From NCBI GenBank assembly GCA_973895155.1, contig OZ316891.1, positions 13,206,001 to 13,270,000 of the forward strand: DNA of 64,000 bases. Direction: 5' to 3'. Under the pieces are notes generated by a model. The model did not search any database and was not told where the DNA came from. It worked only from the letters and a program-made list of their open reading frames with translations. Positions 22,629 through 36,433 of this stretch are shown here, one piece after another. Made by a program: the position numbers and the translations under genes. Positions within the stretch are counted from its first letter, which is position 1. Every line of letters starts with the position of its first letter. The stretch comes from Marsupella aquatica. Taxonomy: Eukaryota; Marchantiophyta.

Positions 22629-22966
22629 CTCGGGGGGGGGTCACTTCCACGGACGTGGCACATCACGTGCGACAAAGTATAGGCCATTTAAATGGGTGTG
22701 GCGGAAGATTTCCAAAGTTTGGTGGAAGAACACATACTTAGGGCATGTTTTATTGACTGGTCGACTTTAAAAAACACATAGGACTATTTAATTGTAAAAT
22801 ATACTTTATTTAAAGTTTTTAGGGGTTTTTTAATAAAAAATATCAAAATTTAAAGAAAGAAAGGGTTTTGCAAAAAAATAGTTTTCACTTATAAGTTAGG
22901 GGGGTCAAACCCTAAACCATCACACGTGATGTATGACGCTCCATATAGTGACCCCCCCCCCCCGAG
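22629..22966. mobile_element. hAT-type MITE, copy 1
   Basis: The ends are CTCGGGGGG...GTCACT and its inverse, with long G/C homopolymers. The 8-bp target duplication CCATCTTG flanks it at 22621-22628 and 22967-22974. It aligns end to end with copy 2 at 25025-25358. An 8-bp duplication fits hAT superfamily insertion. No coding capacity. The duplicated octamer overlaps the Copia target duplication. Confidence 0.88.
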
Positions 22967-22974
22967 CCATCTTG

Positions 22975-24376
22975 TTTCCACTGCTGGTTACCTAGGCAAA
23001 CTAACTATAGTTAGCTTGAAAGGATTTGACGGACCGGGTTGACATCTGGCCAAGTATCTGGCCAGCTTTCACTATTAGATGGCGGTAAATCTCCTCTAAC
23101 CTGATTGCAGCGCCCTTTTAAAACCGTGACATTGGATTGGATCTCTTATTTTGCTCCTACTCCATGCCCTCCTGGTCTGCTGGCCCACTCCTCCATTGCC
23201 CTGGTTGAGGGTACATGAGATGAGGTGTTGAGGGGTTAACTTGAGGACCATACCAACAGCTACCAAAAGCCAGTCAAAGCCCCATGCAAAGCCACAAGAT
23301 GTTGACAGTTGGATCATTCCAAATTAACCAAAGTCACTTTGCTTAACTAATATTGGACAAAGGTGGAAATCCAGTATTCAAACTAAAATGAGTGGCAAAG
23401 TATGTCATTGGACAAAAAAGAGTCCCAATGGAGTAAATATCATATTATCATTATTTATCAACTTTGAGCCTTCCAGCCATTTGAGATATTTCTAAGTACT
23501 TGGCAAGGTTGTTGGTGGGTTGGATGAGAGCTCATTCAAAATCAGTGAACTGAGGTGTCTGACAGACCTAGTAGGAAAATTTCTGGCATGCTTTATTAAA
23601 TGTGAGTTGAAGATCATATATATAGGGAAAGGTTTAAAGTTTTGCTTTGCAAACATACTAAGTTGAATGTTTAGAAAACAAGCTACTAAGTTGAATATTT
23701 AGAAAACAAAAAAAGGGTGCTAGCACCAGCATTGATGGCAATCAAGACACAAGTTGTGATTATAGGTGGCTTTACAAGGCATGAGGAGGCACTTGTGACT
23801 CTTTTTCACCAATTATACCAAACTGGAGGGTCACTACTTGGTGTAAACATAGACTCCAGACCAAAGATCTTTTCGGCTCATTAAAGGTCCTAACTGTGCA
23901 ACAAGTTGCATCCAAACTTGCGATGGGTTTTGTTACCACTTCCACGCATCATCCGGTCCAGATCTTATCTAAAAAGCAGACAATGGCCCGGACTTTTTGT
24001 AAAGCCACCCTCACTGCAAAGAGAAGAGCTAACTACAACAGCATATTAAGTGGAAACCATACCAGCTACCAAAAACAAAACCCCAGAAATCTAGATCACT
24101 CTTTCAAAACATGAACAAGTCATACTACTCCTTTGTGATCTTGCTAACTAATGAACAAACGTAGGAATTGGTTGGAACAATCCAAACTTAACTGCAGTAT
24201 TGCACCCTTGTTACACTCTAACAAGGTGAGGAAGGAATCACCATTTCTTGCCCCAATACTAATATCATTCCTTGAAGAGAACAGATCTTTGCACTCACAA
24301 TCCAAACTAGTGGTGGTTTGGCATGGGAATGGAGGTGCAGCCAACCTGTCTGCACTACCCAATGCGCGCCTACAAC
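22975..24376. other. No recognised gene
   Basis: About 1.4 kb with only short frames and no repeat borders that I could define. Some phrases recur imperfectly, such as a doubled ACTAAGTTGAATRTTTAGAAAACAA around 23657-23710. Confidence 0.45.
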
Positions 24377-24884
24377 TTAGACCATCTGCACCCATGCGGG
24401 CCATACTGGTCCACTATAAGCCAAAGTGCTGAGGCCAAATGGCGCTCGCCGGCCTGGGCACTAATTGCAGTGGGTAGGGTTCCCCACCCATCCTGCTAAA
24501 TCCCTCCGCTATATTTTGACCCAAGTTCAAAACTCCCTGCTCCCGTCCAACTCCACTGTTGACGTACCCCACACAAAATGTTGAGTATGGGTGCTACTTG
24601 ACGCTCGATGAGGCCCGGCCACCATAGCTGCAAAGCTTAATCGACTCCATAGTGCCATAGCTTTGATTGATACCTGACCACCATACCTGGAAATCTTTGA
24701 TGCAATTTCAAGTCATCCATAGCTTCAATGATTGCAGGGATCAAAGTTTAATTAGGGCTGGGATTGAAATTTGCATTTGGAGCAGCAGTTCCTGTTCTAT
24801 TTGGTGATCAATTTATGTCAATCAATTGTTGTCGTTGCATGCTGTTATTTTGCGATGTTCTCTCATGATTAGTGGCCGACTCAA

Positions 24885-26487
24885 TTGAATCAGCAGATTC
24901 AAGATGAATTGAAAGAATTGGAACACAAGCAGACTTGGTGGGAGCACACGACGATTTCTGGACCCCTGGCTCTCATGGAGTTCTACAAACGACACAGAAG
25001 CAAGAAACGAGGTGGATCTTTGCCCTCGGGGGGGTCACTCCACGGAAGTGACACTAACATGCGACGAAGTATAGGCCCATTTAAATGGGTGTGGAGGAAG
25101 ACTTCCAAAGTTTGGTGGAAGAACACATAGGACATGTTTTATTGACTGGTTGACTTTCAAAGAACACATAGGCCTATTTAATTATAAAAATACTTTCTTT
25201 AAAGTTTTTAGGGGTTTTTTAGTAAAAAATGACAAAATTTAAAGAAAGAAAGGGTTTTACAAAAAACAAATTTTCACTTATAAGTTAGGGGGGTCAAACC
25301 CTAAAATGTCGCACGCGATGTATGGCCCTCCATATAGTGAACCCCCCCCCCCCCCGAGTCTTTGCCTAGAAAAAGCAAGAACATTGATCAAGAAAGAGAG
25401 CTTGAGCATGAGAGAATATGGAAAGACTATTTTTGAGAGAATCCAGTGTACACCGATGCCCAATTCAGGAGGCGCTATAGAATGAGAATACATCTCTTTT
25501 GGAAAATCCATGATTCAGTGTGTGAAGCTTGAAGGTCTGTCCCCAATACAGAAAATGACAGCAGCATTGAGACATCTTTCACCTGGAGTTTCAACAGATG
25601 CCATGGACAAATATTGTCGGATTGGAGAGACAACAGCTATGGATTCTTTGAAGAAATTTTATAGAGCTGTTCGTGAAGTTTTTCAATGGCAATACTTGAG
25701 GCAACCGACCAAGGAAGACATGGAGAGAACTGGAAATCAATGAGGGGAGAGGATTACTTGGTATGTTTGCTTCATTAGATTGCATGCATTATGTCTGGAA
25801 AATTTTCCCTGTTGCATGGCAAGGGCTCTTCACAAACAAGGACAAACAAAGATCAATTGTATTAGAAGCAGTTGCAGACCAGTCCCTCTGGATCTGGCAT
25901 GCGCATTTTAGGCAACAATGATTTGAATGTTTTGGACAGGTCTCCACTAGTGAACAATCTTTTGAGAAGTGAGGCTCATGAATTGAAATTTACTGTGAAT
26001 GGATCATAGTACGATAGATATTACCTCCTCACTAATGGTATCTATCCAGATTGGTTCATCTTTGTTCAAACTATAGCACTGCCACAAGGTGAAGCAAGGA
26101 AGTGGTTTGCCAAATGCCAAGAAGGTGCACGAAAAGATGTTGAGAGAGCATTTGGTGTGCTACAAGCTCGTTTTAGCAGTATTCAAAATCCTGTTCGTAT
26201 CCACAACCAAGTTGTGATCAAAGACATCCTTCTTGCTTGTGTCATTTTACATAACATGATAATAGAAGATGAGAGATTGGAGAATTTACCTCAGGAATGG
26301 GAACAACAGCAAGGACAGACTAGGCAAGGAGAAAGACTTCACAACTACTTATTGGAAAGAATACTTGGCTGCCACTCAAGTCATTGAGGATTCAGAGACT
26401 CATTACATGCTACAAAATGATCTAGTTGAGCATGTGTGGGCTCTCAAAGGAAAAGGTCATAGATTTGATTATGTTGGTCAAGTGTAG
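24885..26487 (+). pseudogene. PIF/Harbinger DDE transposase, interrupted
   Basis: The gene begins near 24885 and is cut at 25025 by a MITE. Coding resumes at about 25367 with RKSKNIDQERELEHERIWKD, then AQFRRRYRMRIHLFWKIHDS and QKMTAALRHLSPG. A frameshift near 25735 precedes SLDCMHYVWKNFPVAWQG, which holds the first catalytic aspartate. The last part has KDVERAFGVLQARFSSI, with the catalytic glutamate, and ILLACVILHNMIIEDE. Stops at about 25433 and 25920 confirm decay. Family membership is clear from these motifs. Confidence 0.88.
25025..25358. mobile_element. hAT-type MITE, copy 2, inside the Harbinger transposase
   Basis: The flanking octamer TCTTTGCC is duplicated (25017-25024 and 25359-25366). 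The ends are CTCGGGGGGGTCACT and its inverse. Excising the element and one octamer restores the host frame across GGSLPRKSKN, so the insertion came after the transposase was coding. Confidence 0.9.
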
Positions 26488-26837
26488 GGATTTTGTTTAT
26501 TAGAATTACACATTCGCCCATGTAGTTGTTGCAGAAGAGATATATTGTACCTACAAATTGGAAATGTAATTGACTCAGCTTGACAATTTCACAATTCTGT
26601 CCCAATTTTGTCTCATCTCAGCATGCACATTGAGAATTCTGGAATCTGCTCAAATAGAATTAACATTCCCAAGAAGTACATACAATAAAATCTGCCATGG
26701 GTCTCCAGCCAAATGCAAGACCATGGAAGTGACATAGCTACAAAAACCAGGAATGTGGGCTACAAAATGTCCACGGTCTACTACTCAATTGGACTGCGCA
26801 AGCATCCACCACCCTACTCAATCGGATTGCTCCGTCC

Positions 26838-27950
26838 TATTCCCAGCCCCCCTGCCAAATTGCCCATGAAATAATTCTCATTCTCGTCAGGGCTAGAGAC
26901 TTCTGGAGTCTGGGCTGATTCTGGAACACTAGGTTGCTCAATGTCATTGCTAATTGGCACTTGAGGTGTGGTACTTGTACGTCTAGATGCTCTAGCAGCC
27001 TTGGCCTCTTCCTGCTCAATTCTCTATGCGAATTTGGTAAGCTCTCGGGCTCTACAAGCTCGAAAAAATTCTCTGCATTCATCATCCACATTTGCAGCCC
27101 TCATGCTAAACAAGTTATGTAGGCTTTGATCTTCCAAGATCTTCGTCCGTTTGGCGTTGGCAGTTGCCATATCCCGCTGTGCATATGCTGCAATGCGAAA
27201 AGAACGTACACTCCTCAGACTGACTTAAGCTTCTTGGCTGACTTGTTGCCAATTGGCCTATGCTGCGAGTTTTAGCTATATTCAACTCCATCTATACCTG
27301 AGTGACCTCCACCATGTTAATTAATGATTTCTGTTGGCGAATTTGGTGTTGTCTGGTGGTCCACCCTTCCCCTTGCTTTGAGATTTTCCCTTCCCCTTTG
27401 ATGCCATATCCTCCACTGCCTGTGAAAATCGTGGGCAGTCTTTGAGCATATACGAGCAGTCTATGAAAGCAAACTCTTTCCCTTTTGCATTCTTCTGCTA
27501 GTACAATTCACGTGCTTTTTGCAAAGTATCTTCCTGATTTGCACCCAACAACCTCAGGTCTTCTATTGCACCATATACTCCACAAAATTTTGCAACGCCA
27601 CGCTTTAGGTCCTGCCACTTGCTTTCCAACTATCTTGCTCCCCTCTCTTGAGTCCTTTTGGTCAATGGTGGTTGTAGTGAGCAGCTACATGATCCCAAAA
27701 TGCTGTGTTTTCTGCACCCATGACGGGGTCCTCCAAAATGTTCACCCATGACATGCATACTTGCTTCAACTCTGCATTTGCAAAATTCTGCCCCCAAGCA
27801 CTGCTTCCGGCCATGGTGAACGATGTGCGAGACGACACGAACGGAACTGTAGCAACACGAGGATTCTGCAGAATGCCTGGCAGTGTACCGCAAGCACATT
27901 GCCAGCTCGCCTACTACCGATCGTCGGATCCAACGCCCTGCATTCAATCT
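26838..27950 (-). pseudogene. Harbinger ORF1-like Myb/SANT protein remnant
   Basis: In changing frames the minus strand reads SWVNILEDPVMGAENTAFWD (27760-27700), a Myb/SANT trihelix-type motif found in Harbinger ORF1 proteins. Near the end it reads RARELTKF, RIEQEEAKAARASRR and ENYFMGNLAGGLGIGRSNP. Stops and frameshifts are frequent, so it is not functional. Its order, convergent with the transposase, fits the family. Confidence 0.7.
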
Positions 27951-28164
27951 CGGCCGTTCATTCTGAATGGAGATTCTTTGGCGGGCAAAGTCGGGGCCGC
28001 TACTGCATGCTAGGAATGGCGCGGCAGGGATTTGTTTATCCCAGCCCTGCCGTTTGGTGGAACCCTATTGTCGCTCCGTGGGGAGGCCGTAAATGGATTC
28101 CCTGGCGAAACCTGCATTTTTGCTACCGGCCACCTTGTATGGCGGACCGGTGCGGATGCTCTTA

Positions 28165-29974
28165 CAAGGGGGGGATTAAGAAATAGTTAAACCACACCTG
28201 TCCATGTAAAAGCCTCATTCCTTTCCTGTCGTGAACAATGTCTCACCATAAAAGATGGAGCAATTGTCAATAAAAGGTGAAGCACTCACCACCTTTGGTG
28301 TAACTCAAGCCCATTCTTGCACCTGTGAATTTAATAATGAGAGGTGCGGGTGAGAGCTGTGGGTGACCTGTAACTTTTATAGGTGCACTTGTGATTTAAG
28401 GTGAACATGAAATGTCACATAAAGATAGCATAGTATCATAGTATGGTTAAAGGAGATTCACTTGTTTTATAAGCAGTTTATATATGTCCACCTGCAGCGA
28501 AGGGTAAGGGTTGATGATAACCGGTCTGACTCTGGTTGATTGGTCAAGGAGGGTACGGTATTTGGCTGATACCGATCTGACTCTGATTTATTGGTCAAGG
28601 AGGGTACGGTAATTTGACTGCTGAGTTCAACGTATGTGTCACCGACCAAGCTGAGAATGGTGATGCGATTAATTTCATTCAGGGGACTCAACAATGTATC
28701 CAAACAGCCCCAGTTCATTGATACTACTTCTAGGGGGAGCATCAGCTGCAAGCTTTGCGCAATTGCAATTATCATCGTTTCCCAGCTTGAACAAGGGTGG
28801 ACTTACAGAAAGAGAAAAATTATGTGTGGATCACGTTCTGATGAATCATCCTCTCTTCAAACCCTGTAGAAATGTTTCAACTGCGGAAACAAAGCTTGGG
28901 AAGCACCACTTTAAATAAGACCGGTAAACGAAGGGATTAAACTATCGGCAAGTGGAGCGTGGAGCGCGTGGAGGACTGGGGCTCCACCCAGCTTCCTGAA
29001 CGTGACAATTGCACCAGGTCAGTTGCAACTGGGGAGTCTCGGATTTTAAGGGCAGCCATTTTTGATTGCTTCGTCAATGGTCTTACTCCCAGTTTGGTCA
29101 ATATGACAATTGACTCCAATACCTTCCCTCACAGTTTGGATACTGGCAGATTCCTTGGATGAGATGTTGATTTTATTTGCTAGGCTAGTAAGATGGTAAC
29201 TACGGTAGATGTTGCCCAATCAACTTCTCTCGTTGATAAGAGAACCCTGGAGATCACTCTGGCTATGGAATCTCTAGATCCCTAATCAGAGAAAAGTGAA
29301 AACTAAAAACCTTGTGAGGCAAGAGCAAAGATAAAACAGTATTATTTACATAAAGAAAACACTCAAGAAAGTAATGCATTAAGAAACGTGCACATAGAGA
29401 TGGCGCAAGGAATCTTCCTTCTTTCTCATAAATAATATATCCAACAACGTGTTACATGAATGTCCTACCACACTACGAGGACAGCATTATTCGGTAGATT
29501 TCTCGTACACTGCTGTCAAAAAATGTTACATATTGTGTAGTACAAGAGGTCTGTGGTTCTAGCCTTCGACTCCGTCTGAAAGGAGACTACCACCGCACAT
29601 TTTACCACCTCAATTTTTTTTCGAGTAAAAGAATTTGTTGCTACCTGTCTGCGTCAAAGTGGTCTGGTTTATTCCAAAGACACTCTACAGCATAAATACT
29701 TACCGACCGTAAAGAATAGGTAGACATAATGATCCACCACAATGGGGGTCACATCTCCAAAATGTGACACAAACTTCCATTTTATGTGTAAGCCCTAGCC
29801 CACAAAGATCTTGTTCCTTTTCACAATACATCTTGACGTGGCAGAAAGATGACATGAACCCGCCTCTTGCAACAGGCACGGTCATATCCACCATATCATT
29901 GCTTTCTTTCAAGAGTCCAAGTGATACGAATTTCGATGCCAACCCTTACAAGCGTGCTGGTACAATCCGTATCA
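28165..29974. other. Intergenic stretch with a 51-bp tandem repeat
   Basis: 28520-28621 holds two copies of a 51-bp unit with TCTGACTCTG and TTGGTCAAGGAGGGTACGGT. A plus-strand frame at 28694-28918 (74 residues) begins with a signal-peptide-like segment (SLILLLGGASAASFAQ), but nothing else supports a gene. The rest, up to the Nudix gene stop, shows nothing I recognise. Confidence 0.4.
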
Positions 29975-31742
<1,768 letters not shown>

Positions 31743-32301
31743 TGCGGACCCTCGGCCACTTCCTTTGCCACTCCTGAGCAGCCGAGCGCTCACGAGACCA
31801 AGCGGCCAGAGGATGCGATCGAGGCTAAACCTGCTCCCACCAGGACTGCGTGACTGGATGAATTGTGAAATAGACGAAGCAGAACGGGGAGAGGGTGCCA
31901 GGGCTCTACTCTACCCCACAGTTCCTGGCGCAAAGGCACTCCAATTCCGGTCCACTACATTGTCAGTCACACACGCAACGCCTTCATCAGACACAGAATG
32001 TCGCTCTCACAAGTGACTGCAGCGACCGACTACCGATTGCACGATAAAATCCAACCCCTGAAGCAACAAGTGCTCGAGCTCCGCCGCAGGCTCCTCCACT
32101 GCACACTACAGCAAGATCCTCCGACACGACGGAAGAGCTACTACTGTAGAGCCAACAACTCTCGGCGAGAAAGCAAACTGACTGCAATGGGCGGACGAGC
32201 ACAAGTTGTGTGACTGGGTCTCATTCGCCAAGACCCAACAATTTCCCGACGCTTCTTTGCAATAAAAGGGGAGAGCATTCCTTCATTTTCTTTCACGGTG
32301 A
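31743..32301. other. Divergent promoter region between the Nudix gene and a small plus-strand ORF
   Basis: GC-rich, without a convincing frame. AATAAAAGGG at 32261-32270 is a TATA-like element on the plus strand, 32 bp before the small ORF. No conserved element for the Nudix direction was identified. Confidence 0.4.
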
Positions 32302-32451
32302 ATGGAGCAGCCTCGTCGTCCTGTGGCGGCAGCGGCAGCGGCAGAGGATTTCTACAAGCACATGAGGGATCGTGGAGTCTTCACTCTGGATCGAGGACTC
32401 TGCGGTAGAGAACCAGTGCAGCTTGTTTTCGTCGTCATAATGAACGACTGA
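32302..32451 (+). CDS. Small ORF, 49 residues, function unknown
   Basis: The product MEQPRRPV, six alanines, then EDFYKHMRDRGVFTLDRGLC ends VFVVIMND. It has an ATG in fair context and a TATA-like element upstream. The composition looks like the first exon of a real protein rather than random sequence. Repeats begin about 190 bp downstream, so a former gene may have been cut. It is divergent from the Nudix gene. No family recognised. Confidence 0.3.
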   Translation: MEQPRRPVAAAAAAEDFYKHMRDRGVFTLDRGLCGREPVQLVFVVIMND

Positions 32452-32637
32452 CTGCACTGACGAAAAGGGAGTCTCTCGGCGACATGGGCACTTTTGCAGT
32501 CCACCAAGTGCGCGAGTAGTGGACGGTTGTGTGCTGTCTTTCCTGACGGGTTCACGCGATTGAGATTTACGTCATTGTGGAATGCTTTTTTGAAGAAAAA
32601 TAAACATTCTATCATTTTTTTTGCGAACGCAGACCCA

Positions 32638-32858
32638 TCCGTCATTGGATAGCTTTTGGGGAGGCACCTGCTATTCCCGTAATCTATTGCCCAGAAGTAT
32701 CCATCATTGGATAGCTTTTGGGGAACCTGCTATTCCCGCAATCTATTGCCCAGAAGTATCCATCATTGGATAGCTTTTGGGGAGGCACCTCCTATTCCCA
32801 TAATCTATTGCCCAGAAGTAACCTGCACATTCTCATAACCGCTTGCCCAAAAGGTAAC
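32638..32858. repeat. Tandem repeat of about 62 bp
   Basis: Three copies (32638-32699, 32700-32758, 32759-32820) of a unit with CATTGGATAGCTTTTGGGG and AATCTATTGCCCAGAAGTA. The second lacks 3 bp. A decayed fourth copy follows to about 32858. Confidence 0.92.
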
Positions 32859-32889
32859 TTATTTCTGGGCCAAAATTACTCACTATGAA

Positions 32890-33055
32890 GGAGGTCTGGT
32901 ATGGGGTTCTAGCCTGAACCCGCCTCCGAGGAAGCTCAGATAAATTTTCCTGGTTGTCGCTATCACAGGGTTACACCCCTCCAAGAAAGCTCAGAAAATC
33001 TTCCTGGTTGTCTCTATGAGAGGGTTACAGGCTAGTAATCCCAGACCAAACCTCC
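32890..33055. repeat. Foldback element of about 166 bp
   Basis: The ends GGAGGTCTGGTATGGGG and the inverse GGAGGTTTGGTCTGGGA continue as imperfect inverse repeats through TAGCCTG and ACCC. The centre has two copies of AAGCTCAGA with CCTGGTTGTC. It is MITE-like; no target duplication was confirmed. Confidence 0.6.
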
Positions 33056-33481
33056 TTTATCCTATACTTATTTTAGAGTATATGCCTCTTTTAGGGTAAC
33101 CACAAGGGGTCATACCCAGAGATCCCATAGGAACCCAGACCAGGAGGAGAGGGTTGAACCAAGGCCCACCAGCCAGGGACTTAGCATCCACATTTTGTAC
33201 AATTGTTTTGTTTAATCATTTCATTGCCATTTTTTCACCATTAGTGTATCGATGTGAAATAACACTTAGTAGCATGATTACCCATTCCTTCACCCTAAAC
33301 TAGAGATGATGGCCAAAAAAAACTTTGAAAAACAAGATTCCTTACTATTACTGGTCCATCCTTGCCCCATCCCTCTTTCATGTCTGCATTCTCACCTCCA
33401 GTTATGTCCTTAGAGTCATTGTCAAGAAGTTTCACTCTACAGTAGACAGTAGGCCTTGATTGCAATAATATACCAATAGAC

Positions 33482-34275
33482 TAGCCCAATGCCCATGCGT
33501 TGCACGAAAGATGTCGAGGTGAAAAAAGATGTTGAGGAGAGAAAAGATGTTGAGGTGAGCAAAAGATGTCGAGGTGATAGAAGATGTCGAGATGATAGAA
33601 GATGTCGAGGAGAGAAAATATGTCGAGGTGATAAAAGATGTCGAGGAGAGAAAAGATGTGAGCAAAAGATGTCGAGGTGATAGAAGATGTCGAGATGATA
33701 GAAGATGTCGAGGAGAGAAAAGATGTCGAGGTGATAAAAGATGTCGAGGAGAGAAAAGATGTGAGCAAAAGATGTCGAGGTGATAGAAGATGTCAAGGAG
33801 AGAAAAGATGTCGAGGAGAGAAAAGATGTCGAGAGAGAAAAGATGTTGAGGTGAGCAAAAGATGTCGAGGTGATAGAAGATGTCGAGGAGAGAAAAGATG
33901 TCGAGACGATAAAAGATGTCAAGGAGCAAAAAGATGTTGAGGAGAGAAAAGATATCGAGGTGAGAATAATGTCGAGGTGAGGAAAAGATGTTGAGGTGAT
34001 AAAAGAAGTAGAGGAGAGAAAAAGATGTCAAAGAGAGAAAAGATGTCCAAATGATAAACATATGTCCAGGAGAGAAAAGATATTGAGGAGAAAAATAGAT
34101 GTTGAGATGAGAAAAAAATTGAGGAGAGAAAATATGTCTAGGTGAACAAAAGATGTTGAGGAGAGAAACTTGTGTAAAGGAGAGAAAAAGATTTTGAGCA
34201 GAAAAAGATGTAAAGTAGAGCAACAAATTTTGAGAAAAAGATGTAAAGTAGAGCAACAGATTTTGAGGTGAGAAA
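33482..34275 (+). repeat. 18-bp minisatellite array 1 with conserved head
   Basis: The head AGCCCAATGCCCATGCGTTG starts at 33483 and leads directly into units of consensus GTCGAGGNGANANAAGAT. A 103-bp higher-order unit occurs twice in a row (about 33570-33775). Units become more diverged towards 34275. Long frames on both strands here are products of the repeat and not genes. Confidence 0.9.
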
Positions 34276-34529
34276 ATAAACTTGACACTTTTTCCACCCC
34301 TTACCTGCGACCAGATGGGGCAAGATGAAGCCTCTCCCTCCCTCTTTTCTCATCCATGTGCCCCCCCGCCTTCCCCTTTCTCCTTGCCTCTCCCCCTCTT
34401 TGCTTTGCTTCCAAGGCTTTCTTTGGGAGTCAAATTTTGTGAGACAATTGTGATGAAAAACCATAGAAATATTTGTCATAGTTTATGGGTGTGAAGTCTC
34501 ATTATTTTGGCACAATATATATATACAAA

Positions 34530-35060
34530 TAGCCCAATGCCCATGCGTTGCCCAGAAGATGTTGAGGTGAGAAAAAAACATTGAGGTGAGGAAAGGATAT
34601 CGAGGAGATAAAAAGATGCTGAGATGAGAAAAACATGTTGAGGAGAGCAAAAGATGTTGAGGTGAGAAAAATGTTAAATGAGAGAAAAAAATGGGGTGAT
34701 AAAATGATATTAAGGTGAGGAAATCATGTACATGAGAGAAAAAAATGTGGAAATTATGAAAATATGATGCTGAGATGAGTAGAGATGCCAAGAAGAGAAA
34801 ATATATCAAGGTGCATGAGAAAATGCTGATGTGATAAAAGATGTTGAGGAGAAAAAAGGTGCAGAGCTAGAGGAAAGATGGCAAGGTGAGAAAAAGATGT
34901 CAATGTGAGATTGAAAAGAACATTGGGGTGAGGAAAATATCTCAAGGAGAGAAAACATGTCAATATGATAAAAAGTAGTTGAGGAGATAAAAAGATGTCA
35001 AGCTGAGAAAAATATGTCAAGGCGAAAAAAATTGGCAAGTTGAGGCAAAGATATTAAGGC
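34530..35060 (+). repeat. 18-bp minisatellite array 2 with the same head
   Basis: The same head (from 34531) runs into GTTGAGGTGAGAAAA-type units, which are more diverged than in array 1. A purine-rich then pyrimidine-rich block follows, as it does after array 1. Confidence 0.85.
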
Positions 35061-36433
35061 AATGTATGTCCCAAGGTGCTATTGTGAAAGCAATGTTGTG
35101 GCAAGGGTGAGAGCATGGGAGGGAACGCAAGACAGGGGGCGGCTGGGGTGTTACAGGGTCAAGTGTGGTCGCCCTTAGCTATATGGAGGGAGATAAATTC
35201 ACATTTTTTTCCTTTTTTCTTCAATCTCCTCTTGTGTGCCGTTCCTTTCTCTCCTTCCAGTCTCCCATCCTGGCTCTTTGGCACCCCCTCCCTTTCCAAC
35301 ATGATTAAGAAAGAGAAGAAGAATCAACATGGAGCAAAAGATACATGATCTCTCAGAAAAATGAAAATTTCTCTTCTCAGCAAAAAAACAAAACAAATCT
35401 GATACCAATGTTATGCACGTGTCATTTTTGAAAGTAGTTAGCCAGCACATGTATTTTGTAAACACCTACTTTAAGAGCAAAAATATCCATGGTATTCACT
35501 TCCATAGGTGATCCCTTTCACTCAATCCAAGGGTGTCAAAATCATTGAAATATATTGATGGTATTGGTTTGTTCCTTCCTTTTCCACTTTTGTAGATTGC
35601 ACTAACTCTTTGAGATGGGATAGTTTTTTATAATGTGATTTGAAAATATGACATATATAGAAACCCATTGCCCTAACTTGCATTGCACATTTGTCCTTAT
35701 AACCATTTTATTGTTACAATCATTTATCACTCCGGCCATTTCGTTGTTGGGGCCATTTTATTCTTGGGGCCATTGTGTCTTTGGTCAATAAGGTTATTGC
35801 AATAAAGAATATAGGATTGAATGTTAATGTAACCTGGAAAAAGTACTTTATAGAGATTAGAAAAAAACAATGTTTTCACCACTCCTAGTAGACTTAATTT
35901 TTTCCACTCTCCTATAAATCATCCCTTTTGAACTCACAACTTAATTTGTATTGTAGGTTGTCTATACTTCTTACTTTACGTGAATGGGGCAATCATGTGG
36001 GGTCTACTTAGATTTTCTTGTCAGACCCATCTACCCATGATAGCCACATGTCAACTCAATTCCCAATGACCTTTTTCTAGATGTTTGTAATGAGTCTAGG
36101 TGTGGGTGGAAGCCCATGGATCCGTGCCTCAGGCTAGGACAAACTCTTTATTCAACTCTTTATTCTTCCTTACATAGATCTGATGGGCAGGAAAATTTAA
36201 GTTTTAAATCCAATGGTCATAATGAGTTCCCTCCAAAAGTGAATTTTGTAAACGGACAATGAGCACAAAAAGGCAGGATTGTATATTATAGTAAGTAGAT
36301 TAGCTTGGAATGATTACAGAATAACTCTTGCAATGATTGGAGAGTAACTGTGATTACCTTAGAATAATCCACCCATCAAAATGCTACCCCTCTTTTCCTA
36401 GTTTAAATATTAAGTTGCCACTTTCTTCCATCA

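Larger units (their letters stand above)
24380..28161. mobile_element. Degenerate two-ORF PIF/Harbinger transposon
   Basis: The left end GACCATCTGCACC and the inverse of the right end GAGCATCCGCACC match as imperfect terminal repeats. TTA lies outside both ends (24377-24379 and 28162-28164), the 3-bp duplication typical of the superfamily. Inside are a plus-strand DDE transposase pseudogene and a convergent minus-strand Myb/SANT-like ORF1 pseudogene, the known two-gene layout. Removing the 334-bp hAT MITE leaves about 3.4 kb. Confidence 0.85.

Noticed and set aside
33432-34256. Open frame of about 270 residues on the minus strand rich in HLFSPRHL
   Set aside because: It is the translation of the 18-bp minisatellite, which is open in several frames on both strands. 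There is no gene structure.
33490-34275. Regular short repeats that might suggest a CRISPR array
   Set aside because: Units are contiguous, diverged and without spacers, in a plant nuclear context.
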